64,000 nucleotides of DNA from Acanthacorydalis orientalis. Taxonomy: Eukaryota > Arthropoda > Insecta > Megaloptera > Corydalidae. Positions 11,337 to 22,129 of this stretch are shown piece after piece (position 1 is the first letter of the stretch; each line of letters opens with the position of its first letter). The notes below the pieces were generated by a model. The model was not told the origin of the DNA, did not search any database, and saw only the letters and a program-made list of their open reading frames with translations. Made by a program: the position numbers and the translations under genes. The stretch is taken from NCBI GenBank assembly GCA_034766995.1, contig CM068318.1, forward strand, positions 31,975,956-32,039,955. Direction: 5' to 3'.

Positions 11337-11698
11337 TTATAATTTTTCTGATAAGAAAAGTATTCAAGATATTGAACATGGAGGGTTGAAAATAATTGAA
11401 ATAATATTCAATGCTTAAGTAACACAGTTTATTTATGTTTTCAAATCATTGAAAATTTAAAGAAGTGCAAAAAATATTGTAAATTTTTATTAACTAATAA
11501 TTAATAGTATCATTAATCACATCCAATACATTTGATATTTATATTTATTTACATGGAAAATGTTTTTTACTCATCATCTCTACATCATCTCTATGAGTTT
11601 GAAATAACACTTGAGATCTATATATTGATTAAGATCTATACATAAGTTCATTCATTAAACGAACTTCTACAATTTTACACTAATAAGGTTTATTAATT
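11337..11698. other. No recognisable feature
   Basis: AT-rich sequence; nothing recognised. Confidence 0.5.
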
Positions 11699-12009
<311 letters not shown>

Positions 12010-12274
12010 TTACCATAATTTTGTGCCAGCGTAAGAACGCCTCAAGGGTGTTGAGTGTGAGGTACAAGGACCTATTACTCCGGAATGGAAAAACGTCGCT
12101 CTATATATAATTCTGTGAAGTCGAGTTATTTATTTGGGACGAGGTTTCTATGATATCCAAATATATTTATTGTTTCATTTGGTTACATGTACATGCTTAT
12201 AATTAACGTGTGGGCGAACGCAGCGAGCCCGGGGATTGTTGAGTGTAGCAAATAGGGGACGGAGCCTCGTAATG

Positions 12275-12275
<1 letters not shown>
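12010..12275. other. Compositionally distinct island, unidentified
   Basis: It is visibly richer in G and C than its surroundings, for example GGGCGAACGCAGCGAGCCCG and GGGGACGGAGCCTCG. TGTTGAGTGT occurs twice, near 12049 and 12237. No coding frame or known element was recognised. It may be a fragment of an unclassified transposon. Confidence 0.4.

Positions 12276-12280
<5 letters not shown>

Positions 12281-12320
<40 letters not shown>
12281..12320. repeat. (TA)n microsatellite at mariner insertion site
   Basis: TA run immediately left of the mariner copy B target TA. Confidence 0.9.
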
Positions 12321-12321
<1 letters not shown>

Positions 12322-13243
12322 CGAGGTCAGACAATTAAGTAATGCGACCGATTTTTTATCTCGGCCTGTGGTAACACTGCGAACCTGTAACTCCGCCACC
12401 GTAATAGCAAATCCCTACTCTCTCGATTGAGACCTTGACCACCCTCGTACGATCATTTCTTCGCCAGCTGTTTAGTGTTTTGTAACAACGCGCGAGTAGT
12501 GCATGTCACGAAGCCCACCGAATGAACATCGCTCAAGATTGTCTCGAGCAGGTTGAAAGTGATCCTACTCTTCTCGATCGAGTTATTACTGGTGATGAAA
12601 GTTGTTTCTTTCAATATGACCCCGAAACTAAACGACAAAGCCAACAGTGGCTGTCCCCTGGAGCACCAAGTCCAAAGAAGGCGAGAATGAGCAAGTCCAA
12701 AGTGAAAACCATGTTGATTTGCTTCTTCGACAGCAAAGGGGTGGTTCACAAAGAGTTCGTACCACCTGAACAAACCGTAAATCAAGTATTCTACCGCAAT
12801 GTGCTCGAAAAATTACGGAAAAGGGTGCTCAGAGTGCGTCCAGAGATCGCGAAGACTTGGGTTCTGCATCACGACAATGCTCCCTGTCACAGTGCGTTCA
12901 GTGTCTCTCAGTTTTTGGCGTCTAAAGGCATCGCAACGTTACCACAACCGCCCTATTCACCGGACATGTCACCCTGCGACTTTTTCCTATTCCCCCATAT
13001 GAAAAAAATCGTCAAAGCTCGACATTTTGACTCCGTTGAAGATATCCAAGAATCTGTGACGAGAGTACTCGGAGAGGTCCCACAAGAAGTGTTCCAGAAT
13101 TGTTACGAAAACTGGAAAACTCGCTGGAATAAATGTATAGATGCGGGAGGGGACTACTTTGAAGGGGATCGCAGCGATGTACCTTAATTTTTAAATATAC
13201 TCGATTTTTGAATTTTGTCGCATTACTTAATTGTCTGACCTCG
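12322..13243 (+). mobile_element. mariner DD34D family, copy B (922 bp deletion derivative)
   Basis: Perfect-looking family ends CGAGGTCAGACAATTAAGTA at the left and the inverted equivalent at the right, with TA at 12320-12321 and 13244-13245. The element lacks the transposase N-terminal region: sequence jumps from ATGTCACGAA directly to the region encoding RMNIAQDCLEQ. The catalytic part is otherwise open. Confidence 0.95.
12522..13187 (+). pseudogene. mariner transposase catalytic domain, N-terminally deleted (copy B)
   Basis: 221 codons with no stop. All three DD34D catalytic aspartates are present: Asp25 in TGDESCFF, Asp118 in HHDNAPCHS and Asp153 in SPDMSPCDFF, with 34 residues between the last two. 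The C-terminus is [15 protein letters not shown]. The first open Met lies inside what should be about residue 125 of a roughly 345-residue protein, so the DNA-binding half is gone. Family members usually cut TIR DNA only with that half, so activity is unlikely. It is the best preserved catalytic domain in the window and the reference for copies A, C and D. Confidence 0.9.
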
Positions 13244-13245
13244 TA

Positions 13246-13689
13246 TATATTTATATAATATCATATTCTGCGAACCGAATTGAAATTTAATTTTAGAAAA
13301 ATAAATTTATTATCAAAAATTCATCCTTACAATTTTACACTTTCTTAATCAATTATTCATTTATTTTGATATATTTTGAAATGAAATAAAAGTTACTTAA
13401 CCTTACATGTAATCCAAATCAATAAGTCATTTTCTTACAATAATACATAACTTTTGATTTTTTCTTGTAATACCTTAATTCTATTTTTAATCAGTAAATA
13501 TGATAACGATTAATTTATAATTGTTATTGAATGTCAATATTAATAACAATAGGCAAATGTAAAAAATATTTACTAACAAAAAACTGTAGTTATTGATAAA
13601 TATTCAAGGGAAGGATAGAAGTTTGACACTTCAGATTATAACTGTTAAAAGATGAGGCGTAATGAGTTTTACGCATACGCGTTGTTTGA
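13246..13689. other. No recognisable feature
   Basis: AT-rich sequence; nothing recognised. Confidence 0.5.
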
Positions 13690-13789
13690 TTTGATTCCTA
13701 ACTTATATTTCTACTTGGTTATATTAATCTTGTTATAGTAGGTCCTATATAGTAAAAATAAATGTAGGTCGGTGCACGACGCTATAACA

Positions 13790-14040
13790 TAATGATGTAC
13801 GTGGGCACCGATATGGAGAAACGCCTGCAAGACATATTTCAAGACTACAAATAATACAAAATAACATACTGCGTTTATCATTAAATAGATTACATCTGCT
13901 AACGGAACTGTACAAGGTGAACATTAATACGGTACTCAAGTTTATAAAGAAAATAAGTAGGAAGTTTTACGAAACAAAGTTCAATGATAAAAAGCTAATA
14001 AAGTAATTACGTACGGTGACAACTTTATCTGTGTAACCAG
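13790..14040 (+). pseudogene. Non-LTR retrotransposon (jockey-like) RT 3'-end remnant
   Basis: Translation gives ISRLQIIQNNILRLSLN, then LHLLTELYKVNINTVLKFIKK and ISRKFYETKFNDKKLIK. This resembles the C-terminal tail of jockey-clade reverse transcriptases, where LQ-x-x-QN-K-x-LR is followed by a segment on short N-terminal target peptides and FIKKL-RKFYE. Frames change upstream of ISRL and a stop follows LIK. The catalytic RT core, endonuclease and poly(A) tail were not seen, so it is a short dead fragment. The clade assignment is by recognised pattern only. Confidence 0.55.
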
Positions 14041-15480
14041 TTAGGTAGAAGATAAAAAAAGAGTGAAGCATATATTACTGTATCACTTCACCAGATAAAA
14101 ATCGTGACTTTGCTGTGTAAGGTATGAGTGATTGATGTTTTTTAACATGAGGACTTGGTTTTTTGACATTTTTCTTATCCAAAAAACATAAATTAATAAA
14201 TAGTTCAAGTCAGTAAAGAATTGAAGTCAAATGCTAGTTGTCAGGGATAGAAAAATCTCAAGGAACAGCCACAAAAGGAAGATGTCTACCAAGAAAAATC
14301 GAAGAACAGATACAGTGTCTAAACTATGTGAACATATGATGCTAGAACAGTACACTTGAAACACATCTTCTCGGAATTTCTTACAACTGAAGACATTCAT
14401 CAATAAAAAATATGTTGAAATGTTTATTTTTCATCAAAATAATATTAGACCACGCATTTTAAAACTTATTCAAAAACCCTCCTACAGAAAAAAATTATTA
14501 TTCTCATCCACCTTCGTCACAGTCTAAATATGGCATCACTTTCCATTTATTCTCAATAATAAAACAGTATCTCATTGAAAAACGTTTTAAATCTAACCAA
14601 TGACTAACTGGCGGAATAAAAACAATATTCTTCACCGACAAAATGATGAAACATGTCACACTTTCCAAAAAGTGTATATTATAAGTATGTAACAAGTATG
14701 ATGTCATGCTAAAAATAAATACAAAATTGGAAAGATTATATTCTTACCTTATTCATTTTTATTTCATCCTAATATATCAAACCATTCAACAGTTATAAGA
14801 TGTGTTAAAAAAAATTTTAACTACTCTTCGTATCCAGATTATTTGTTAAGTTTTTTATTTACATTATAATAATAAATGTTTGTAATTGTACACATTAACG
14901 ATAATAAGAATGATTACAAATGGAATTCGATAAGGTTAATATTAAAAAGTAAGTGTTTAAATTTGAATCCGTTTTATTTTAAAAATATATTTATTTAATA
15001 AATGATTTTCAAATCGAAACTCTTAGCAAAATATTAATAATTAAATACAATGCAAAATGTAAACCAATACACTATAGTTTAATAAGAATTTCTTGTTGAA
15101 AATTAATTAATTTCACAGCACTTATGCGTTTTCATTAATCATTTGGTTCGTTAGAAACTCTAAATGAATTACAGTAGTTTCTATCGACTAAACATTAAAT
15201 AGAACCTTTGCTAGCAAAGATCTGACTGTAATTTATTTTCTTCGTTTGCGTTGGGAAACAATTATAAATGAACTTGTTGAAACTATTCTACCGTTCTATT
15301 TAAATAATTTAAGTAATACTTATTTATTAATTTAATATTAAACAGGTTTAAATTCTATGTATATTTAAATATATAAAAAAATATATACTAGATTTCGTAT
15401 AAATGTTGTAGAAAAAAAATATTTATATTGCATGAATCAAACAATTCATTTTATTTTTAAGTTAATTTTATTCTACAGAG
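14041..15480. other. No recognised gene
   Basis: AT-rich. The stretch at 14210-14320 is slightly richer in GC and codes for short pieces that I could not assign. Nothing else was recognised. Confidence 0.4.
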
Positions 15481-15990
15481 GGGCCCAAAAAATGTATATA
15501 CACTTCAACGCATAAAATATCTATATAAATATCTAATATAAATAATATATTAGATATTTAAAATATCTATAAATATCTATATAAATACATAAAATATACA
15601 CATAAAATATCTATAAATATCTATATAAATAAAATATCTATATATAAAACTTTGTTATTAAAATTATACAGAGATCAAGGGATGGATGTGAGTCATGATT
15701 GACTTCGACATTGACAACAGGCTATCAAAGTGATCAATATTACCGTCCCAATAGTCCTGATTTCGACGAACTACAGCACGAGCAACCTTGGATAAAGTGC
15801 CACTGTTATTGCTGCGAACGACATTACTATTTCTTCGCGTAGCGCCGCCAATGTAGCTAGTTTTCAATGATATATCACCCATATCCTTTGCGGTTCTCCA
15901 AAAGTAAAAGTCAAGAGAGGTAAAATCTAGAGATCCTGGAGGAAATTCAACAGAAAATCTTGAACCTTTCCTTTTCCCTGGCAGAAACTC
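15481..15990 (-). mobile_element. Tc1/mariner-like (DUF4817-type) transposon 3'-end fragment
   Basis: Begins GGGCCCAAAAAATGTATA, similar to the start of the related fragment at 31457. It includes TTATTAAAATTATACAGA, also shared. The minus strand reads LDFTSLDFYFWRTAKD, then LSKVARAVVRRNQDYWDGN. This matches the end of transposases with a PPRSPDLTPLDFFLWG catalytic motif and a C-terminal ANG-x-H/Y-F. An AT-rich tandem patch (15514-15655) of AAAATATCTATAAATATCTA units lies inside. Confidence 0.6.
15514..15655. repeat. Short tandem AT-rich repeat
   Basis: Several imperfect copies of AAAATATCTATATAAATA. They include a palindromic TATTAGATATTTAAAATATC patch, inside the non-coding end of the transposon fragment. 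Confidence 0.7.
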
Positions 15991-16290
15991 ATCGAAGTAC
16001 GTTGAGGTTGGTTAGTTGTTGTGGTTTGGTTGGTTGTGGCTTCAAAAAAAAACCAGCCAACCTGAACCTACCTCCTACTACATATTCTATGTAGTTTGAA
16101 GATATAAATTACTATATAGCTACAACGACGGTATCAGTTTGTAGTCATATTCGACTGCTACGGATCTTAGATGTTGTCGTTCCCCTAATCCCGAATATCT
16201 ACCTATCTATCCAATTTATAAGATGTGTGCTGTGAATAGCAATGGCTAATTTCCTGAATCCTAATATAAAGATAACCATCATCTTTTCTA
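15991..16290. other. No recognised gene
   Basis: It contains GGTTGGTTAGTTGTTGTGGT with near-complementary AACCAGCCAACCTGAACC about 40 bp further on, a possible small foldback near 16010-16070. Nothing else was recognised. Confidence 0.4.
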
Positions 16291-16313
16291 TATATATATA
16301 TATATATATACTC

Positions 16314-16362
<49 letters not shown>
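16291..16362. repeat. (TA)n microsatellite
   Basis: Two TA runs separated by CTCGTG. Confidence 0.9.
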
Positions 16363-16364
<2 letters not shown>

Positions 16365-16398
16365 TATATTTAATTTCATTTATTATTCAATGGATATA

Positions 16399-16941
16399 TT
16401 AGATATAAAAATTATTCTGTGCCTTTACATTGAATAAATCTTATCTCTGTCTTAAAGTAAAATATTTTCTAGTTGTTTAAGGGTTTTAAAGTGCAAACCT
16501 TAACATTTAAAACAGTACATATCTTAACCAAGCTATTGACATAACCTCACAAAACAATAATGAAAACGATGTTGTCCGAAAAGCAGCATATTAAGCATTG
16601 CATACTTTTGCAGTCAAATTGAAAAAAATATTGGCAAAACCGCAGGAACAGTTCGTTCAGCTTTGGGGAGAGGTGCTTCGACACATAAAACATTCAAAAA
16701 ATGCTCAAACAGTGGATAAAGTCAGAAAATGTATAATGACTTCATCGACTCAAAACCGCCATATTTTTTTCGACAAGGGATTCGTCAGTCACCCGATAGA
16801 TGGAGCAGTTATACAAAATAATGAAGGTATTTTAAGGGTTGAATATGTTTTGAGTATTACATTTGTATATTTTGAGTATTCTATTTTTGTGTAAACATTA
16901 TTTCTTTTATAAAAGTGCACCGAATTAATTTGTAAAATTAA
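16399..16941 (+). mobile_element. mariner-derived MITE, family TTAGGTGTA, copy 2
   Basis: 543 bp, TA at 16397-16398 and 16942-16943. The right end is ACCGAATTAATTTGTA-family. The + strand reads LSEKQHIKHCILLQSN and FSFGERCFDT, the degraded first part of a mauritiana-like transposase. It then jumps to VDKVRKCIMTSS and a C-terminal tail. It lies inside the inverted duplicate of the 2.5-4.7 kb block and shares the flank TAAATTGATATTA with copy 1, so the two descend from one insertion. Confidence 0.85.
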
Positions 16942-16973
16942 TATCAATTTATAATACACGAAGGTGACATTTA

Positions 16974-16975
<2 letters not shown>

Positions 16976-17050
<75 letters not shown>
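16976..17050. repeat. (TA)n microsatellite
   Basis: TA run of about 75 bp lying where copy 1 of the duplicated block has only a few TA-like bases (4126-4135). Confidence 0.95.
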
Positions 17051-17052
<2 letters not shown>

Positions 17053-17055
17053 TAT

Positions 17056-18180
17056 TTATCGTCAGATATTTATTCTATTATATATTTGTACAACTGTATA
17101 AAAATACTCATTAATTTTGAATATCTACGGGTTTCATTGGTTCTGGTTAGTTATTTAGGGCTTAAGAGCGCGTCGTTCATAGTTTGTATGTATCAAAAAT
17201 TAAAAATTCATGTAATCAAAAATATATTTGATAGTTTTTACTTGCAATTTAATGAAAAGCAATCATATTACATTGAAGAGTAACAATTTAAGTAATGAAA
17301 TAGTAATTATACTTTATGCAGAAATAAATTAAATAAGAAATAAAAGTGTAATAAAAATATAAATTGTCAAAGAATATCATATTTTCTCCACAGTCATTCA
17401 GAGTATAAGAAACATACATTGTTCCCATGTATATTGGATACCATCCATTTAATTCTAGCTTACTTTTTTATCACTAAGGTAAAGGAATATATGAACATCA
17501 AGAATATGGATATTTTTGCCGTAAATTGAGAATACTTCATTAAAAGACGCTAACGACCTTAGTTGTCAACACGGCCTAAACTCATCGCCATAAATATACA
17601 TCTTCATTAAAATTGAAAAAAATGTACAAGAGTTGTTCGTCTTGAAAAACAAAGTACCTCTAAACTAGTGCTTCTTCATTAGGGGAAGAAAAGTGGAACT
17701 TTGATTTAATAGTGTAACTGAAATGAACACTTTTCATCAGATACGATATACATTGGAAAGAAAATCCTTTGATATATCAGAACCAAAATGAAAATAAGTT
17801 TCTTAACTCACAAAGAAGTATTTATGCCTTCTAGCTACTTCTTATCCAAGCGAACGGATATTTTCTCTTTTGAGCAATTTATTTGTACAAAACAGTTAAG
17901 AAATTGTGATATTATATACACGTTTAATTTTGATTTAATTATTAAAACATATTTTTAAATACATATTTTTTTTAAAAAAGTAAGAAATAAAATTAATTTA
18001 GAAATACTTTATTTTTTCGAAAACCTACTCGTTTAACACAATATCATTTATTAGTTTTACAGTAATAATTTTTATTTTTAACAGAACATAAATTAATTTT
18101 TAAATGTACGTATGGTTATTTTTATTTTTATTCATTTCATGGAAACATAATTCTTTTCTATACATTTCTAAGAACGAACA
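17056..18180 (-). repeat. Dispersed/segmental repeat, copy 2 (inverted)
   Basis: Reverse complement of the block at 2498-4130 without the mariner. The pre-insertion site is the TA at about 17308-17309. An additional short piece at about 17146-17181 (GTTATTTAGGGCTTAAGAGCGCG) is absent from copy 1. It resembles part of the conserved core family. Confidence 0.8.
17540..17583 (-). repeat. Conserved core element, copy 2
   Basis: On the minus strand it reads GTTTAGGCCGTGTTGACAAC followed by TAAGGTCGTTAGCGTC. It is the counterpart of copy 1 in the duplicated block. Confidence 0.6.
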
Positions 18181-18271
18181 AATAAGTAAAAGCTATCAAT
18201 AGTCTTTAAATACCAATAACTTATTTTTTCTTTCTAAACAAGTGAATGTAGTCAATCGATTTTTGTAGCCC

Positions 18272-18273
<2 letters not shown>

Positions 18274-18335
<62 letters not shown>

Positions 18336-18358
18336 ATATATATATATATATATATATG
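18274..18358. repeat. (TA)n microsatellite
   Basis: About 85 bp of TA with one TTTAATA break; it directly adjoins the truncated MITE. Confidence 0.95.
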
Positions 18359-18544
18359 TAATAAAAATGCTTCAACAGAGGAAAAAATCCGAAAATGTAT
18401 TACGACTTCATTGATTGAAAACCGCCATATTTTTTCGGCAATGTTATAGAAATAATGGGTGATATTTTGAAGATATAAAGTTATTATATTTTTCCGTAAC
18501 CATTTATTTTCTATAAAGAGCACTAAATTGATTTTTACATCTAA
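18359..18544 (+). mobile_element. mariner-derived MITE, 3' half only (copy 3)
   Basis: Starts within the shared junction sequence (AAAAATGCTTCAACAGAGG, then AAAATCCGAAAATGTATTACGA). It ends CACTAAATTGATTTTTACATCTAA. The 5' half is replaced by the (TA)n run on its left. Confidence 0.7.
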
Positions 18545-18590
18545 TGTGTGTGTGTTTGTGTGTATGTGTGTGTCTGTATAAATATATATA

Positions 18591-19246
18591 TTAGGTTGGT
18601 GCAAAAATATTTGCAGTTTTTACGTATTGAATGTAAAGAGACATATATCAGTTAAAAATTATATTTATTAATCAAAATAACACACATACGAGCATACACG
18701 CATATATTTCTCCCAATGGGAAACAAGTTTGTTTATTCCTACAAGATGGAATTTTGGATTCCTAGAATTAACAAATTGATCGAAAACGCTTTGAGATGAG
18801 GGCTTGATCGTTGAAAACCTTCTCTCGTAGGAAATTACTCAAATGGTTTTTAAAAAAATTGAAAATTGTCGGAGAGAGGTCAAGAGAATATGATTGGTGA
18901 GGTGAGGTTTCATAATCCAGTTAATTTAATTTTTTTAAAGTCATTTGTGCGACGTGTAGTCGGGCATTGTTATGAAGAAAAATTAGTTCTCTTTGATTGA
19001 CTAATGCTGGCCGTAAATAATGCAACTTTTCATGCATTTTTTTCAATTTCTTGACAATATATTTCTTCTGTTATTGTTTCATAAGAATTTAAAAAGCTGT
19101 AGTGAATTATTCCACTTGCTGACTACCAAACAGTGACCATAAATTTTTTTATGAAGCTTCGGTTTAGGAAACTGTTTTGATGCTTCTCCTAGGTGAAGCC
19201 GCTATGACGAATATTTCCGATTATTGTTGTGAATCCACTTTTAATC
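18591..19246 (-). mobile_element. mariner 3' half (catalytic part), decayed
   Basis: Begins TTAGGTTGGTGCAAAAATAT after TA 18589-18590. The minus strand reads D-stop-KWI at 19235-19246 (first catalytic Asp retained, next codon TAA). It continues LGEASKQFPKPKLH, then FLHNNARLHVAQMTLKKL (second catalytic Asp position now Asn), then HLSNFLRERRFSTI. Several frame breaks occur. The length from the terminal repeat to the first Asp codon is about 656 bp, half of a mariner. Confidence 0.75.
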
Positions 19247-19405
19247 AATGGACAATGTAATCAAGAAAATATAGTTGTAAACAATTATATCTAAATTTTC
19301 TCGGTCGATAGGAATATACCAATCGACTTTGTACCCAAACCAAAGATAGCAATTTCACACAAGATATTTCCATACCAAAAAGGTAAGTTTAGAAAATATA
19401 TAATA
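19247..19405. other. Unidentified spacer between two mariner halves
   Basis: About 159 bp not recognised as mariner on either strand. Confidence 0.4.
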
Positions 19406-20115
19406 TTAGGTTGGTACAAAAATAATTGCGGTTCTTACGTATCGATTACTATGTTTGTTATGATGGTGCTTCTCGATCTACAGGTGACATTGCGATCAAC
19501 AAAGAGATCATTTTTGTTACACACAAGAAACACAGAGAATACTTCGTATCGCCAAATTGGTTGATGTTCGTTTAGTTCATACGGCACCAATTTACCAAGC
19601 TTTGTTGTTTTTCCAGTTAGGTTCAAATGTCGAACAACTATTGAATTATCAACGTTGAGTTCTTCTGCCACCGATCGAGTTGCTTTACTTGAGTTCACTT
19701 CAATAATGGTTTTTAAATCATAATTGTCCATAGATGAAGGACGTCCACTACCCTCCTTAAATTCAAGGTTTTCGTTTCAATTATGAAATTTTTAGAACCA
19801 GTGTTGAACTGTACGTTCACTTATTGACTCTTCGTCAAAAACAAATTTGATATTTTAAGCAGTTTTTGTTGCTTTACATCTTAATTTAAACTCGTATATC
19901 AAAATCCCGCGAATTTGCTTTTTTCCATAAGTTATTTAAGAGGTTATATCCACAATACTAAAGAATGAAAGCAATAGACATAAGCTGAAATTAGTGGTGA
20001 TAATTTAATTATTTACAATGATGTATCACATAACTATACAAAAGATAACGGTAACTAGAAAATCGATGGCAAACTTAAGAGGATAAGAAGTGTAATTATT
20101 TTTGAACCAACCTAA
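19406..20115 (-). mobile_element. mariner deletion derivative (710 bp) with both ends
   Basis: Left end TTAGGTTGGTACAAAAATAA after TA 19404-19405; right end inverted TTTTTGAACCAACCTAA. The minus-strand open frame 19435-19731 includes SVAEELNVDNSIVVRHL and LTGKTTKLGKLVPYELNEH, the second helix-turn-helix and linker. It stops matching right after NVTC, just before the first catalytic Asp, and then runs into the 3' terminal region. Confidence 0.8.
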
Positions 20116-20116
20116 T

Positions 20117-20142
20117 GTATATATATATATATATATATATAT
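20117..20142. repeat. (TA)n microsatellite
   Basis: Short TA run adjoining the mariner end. Confidence 0.85.
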
Positions 20143-21510
20143 GTAAGATAGTTGTCATTATTTACTAGTTTTTGTTTCAAACAATAATTATTCTAAGACA
20201 AAAGCTTTATCCTGTTACATAATACATTGAATAAATTTGATTATAAAAATGTGTAATTAAAAATTTTTATTCTTAATGTTTAATTATTAGCATGGCAATT
20301 ATTTGTACGGTATTTAAATTTTGATTGAAAATGTTAAACTGTTAACTTGTTTTGATATAGTTCGTACAAATTATGAAATTAATTATTTCAGTGATGCTCC
20401 ACTTATATTCAAACAAATCAATACAATCACAGTACTTACTTTGTGACTAACTTTACACTCTTTCAGATGGTGCAAACGTAATACAGATACTCGTAATTCT
20501 TCAGCGTATGAAGTTTGTCCAATGTGATTTTTTTCTTAATAAGAAAAAAACTTTTTGTGACTTGATAACAGTTAAGTTGATTGAAAGTTTATAGTGTATA
20601 TATATATATATATATTGTAGCTGGAAATTGAATTACTGTCTTGTTACTCATTTTGAAAATAATGAATTTTCTTGCTTTTGAAACTAAAACTTATGAGCGG
20701 GGATTATAGATGAGAATATTTTCACAAGATAGCATTTTCTTTAATTAAAATATATGTGACTAAAATATTTTTAAATTAAAAATTACTTATAATTGTAATA
20801 TTCTTTTAATTTTCTGATAATTAATTGTTATATTGTTTTAATAATATGAGAATAAATGATGGCCACTCTCATTAAACAGATATTGAAATTATTATTACAA
20901 TTTACGAGTTTACTTTGGTAAATAACAACAAAATGTTATTCCAAGAATTGTTTACAAGTAAAATTCGAGATATTTTTATTCAATACTTTTAGCTAGTAAT
21001 TTTTCTCTCAAATATTTAGACGAAATATGTTGTTATAGGAAATATATAATTGTTTGCTTTTATATTGATGATAAATTAATATTTACATAGAAACTTCAAA
21101 CCAGCTATATAACTTAACAAAACCGTTTGATATAAATATTCTCAATAAGGTTCCTCAGAAAAGCATTAAGTTCAAATTAAAATCATTGAGTTATATTAAT
21201 ATTATTTTTGGTTAGTCATACGATTGTAATTATTTATACTCATAGTGTACTTTTTTATACAATTATACACAAGACTTAATAGAACTACCTATTCATGATT
21301 ATTAATTTTTTCGCACTTACATTTTTTTCATTAATGGACTAAGTAAGATCTATTTAGATAGTATTTTTATAGTATATTAGATAGTATTAAACAAGCTTAT
21401 TCAAATATATAATAATATTTTTATGGAAACATGATATATCTTCCCAAAACGCTTTTCATAATATTATAAGACAGGTACCTCTTAATTATAAAGCACTTGC
21501 ATAGACAAGA
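20143..21510. other. No recognisable feature
   Basis: AT-rich sequence; a short TA run near 20599-20616 and nothing else recognised. Confidence 0.5.
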
Positions 21511-21518
21511 ACTGATTA

Positions 21519-21979
21519 ACACTAGGTGCTTAGTGTTTCTCCAATCTTGATACATTTTAACATGTTGTGTCGTCATATATGTCAAGCCTTCGGGCTTATT
21601 TTAAAGTGTTCTTCACGAAAAACTCTGTGAATCCCAATATTAGATCACAGTATTTTAAATGTTTTACTGTCCTCAATAGTTTATCTCTTCTTATTATATT
21701 TATACGCATTGTCGAATCAAGAGTAGGTATTTTTACAGTCCAGTTCATTCACATATGTTTTGATTTTTCTTTATCTCTCATTTGAGAGAAATATTGTTTT
21801 AATGAAATATTATTAAGTGTAAGGCACACATGCATTAGCGTTTCGAATTAAAGGTGATTCGAATGCAAGTGCGCAAACGGGGTGTGTTTTTAAATTATAA
21901 TTTGTGTTCGGGCGCTAATGACCTCAGTTGTCGATGTGTCCTAAAGCCCCAATAACTCACTCACTCTACACTAGGTGCT
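21519..21979. repeat. Direct repeats ACACTAGGTGCT bracketing about 440 bp
   Basis: The 12-mer ACACTAGGTGCT occurs at 21519-21530 and 21968-21979. Between them lie an unassigned 72-codon frame (21567-21785) and the conserved core copy 3. The pair may mark an unrecognised element or be chance. Confidence 0.35.
21903..21951 (-). repeat. Conserved core element, copy 3
   Basis: The minus strand reads ATTGGGGCTTTAGGACACAT, then CGACAACTGAGGTCATTAGC and GCCCG. It is the best preserved copy of the core. Confidence 0.65.
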
Positions 21980-22129
21980 CTGCTCTTGGGGCACCAATCA
22001 AATGCTGCCTTTTCCCCACAATTTAGTTCAAATGAATTAAGAGAAATCCGCGTATATTGGTAATTTTAAGAACATTTCAATTAAAAAAATTTTAATTAAC
22101 TCTAAAAAAATTTTTTTTGAAAAATTAAT

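Noticed and set aside
12453..12785. 110-codon minus-strand frame (also 45991-46323 and 50168-50392 on the plus strand)
   Set aside because: Antisense of the mariner DD34D catalytic domain; repeated in each copy because the transposon is repeated.
14224..14320. Possible second piggyBac fragment (reads IEKSQGTATKGRCLPRKIEE in one frame)
   Set aside because: The similarity to Cys-rich piggyBac tails was too vague, with no TTAA-bounded ends.
16598..16894. 98-codon plus-strand frame
   Set aside because: It lies entirely within a mariner-derived MITE and reads across the deletion junction in the wrong frame; not a host gene.
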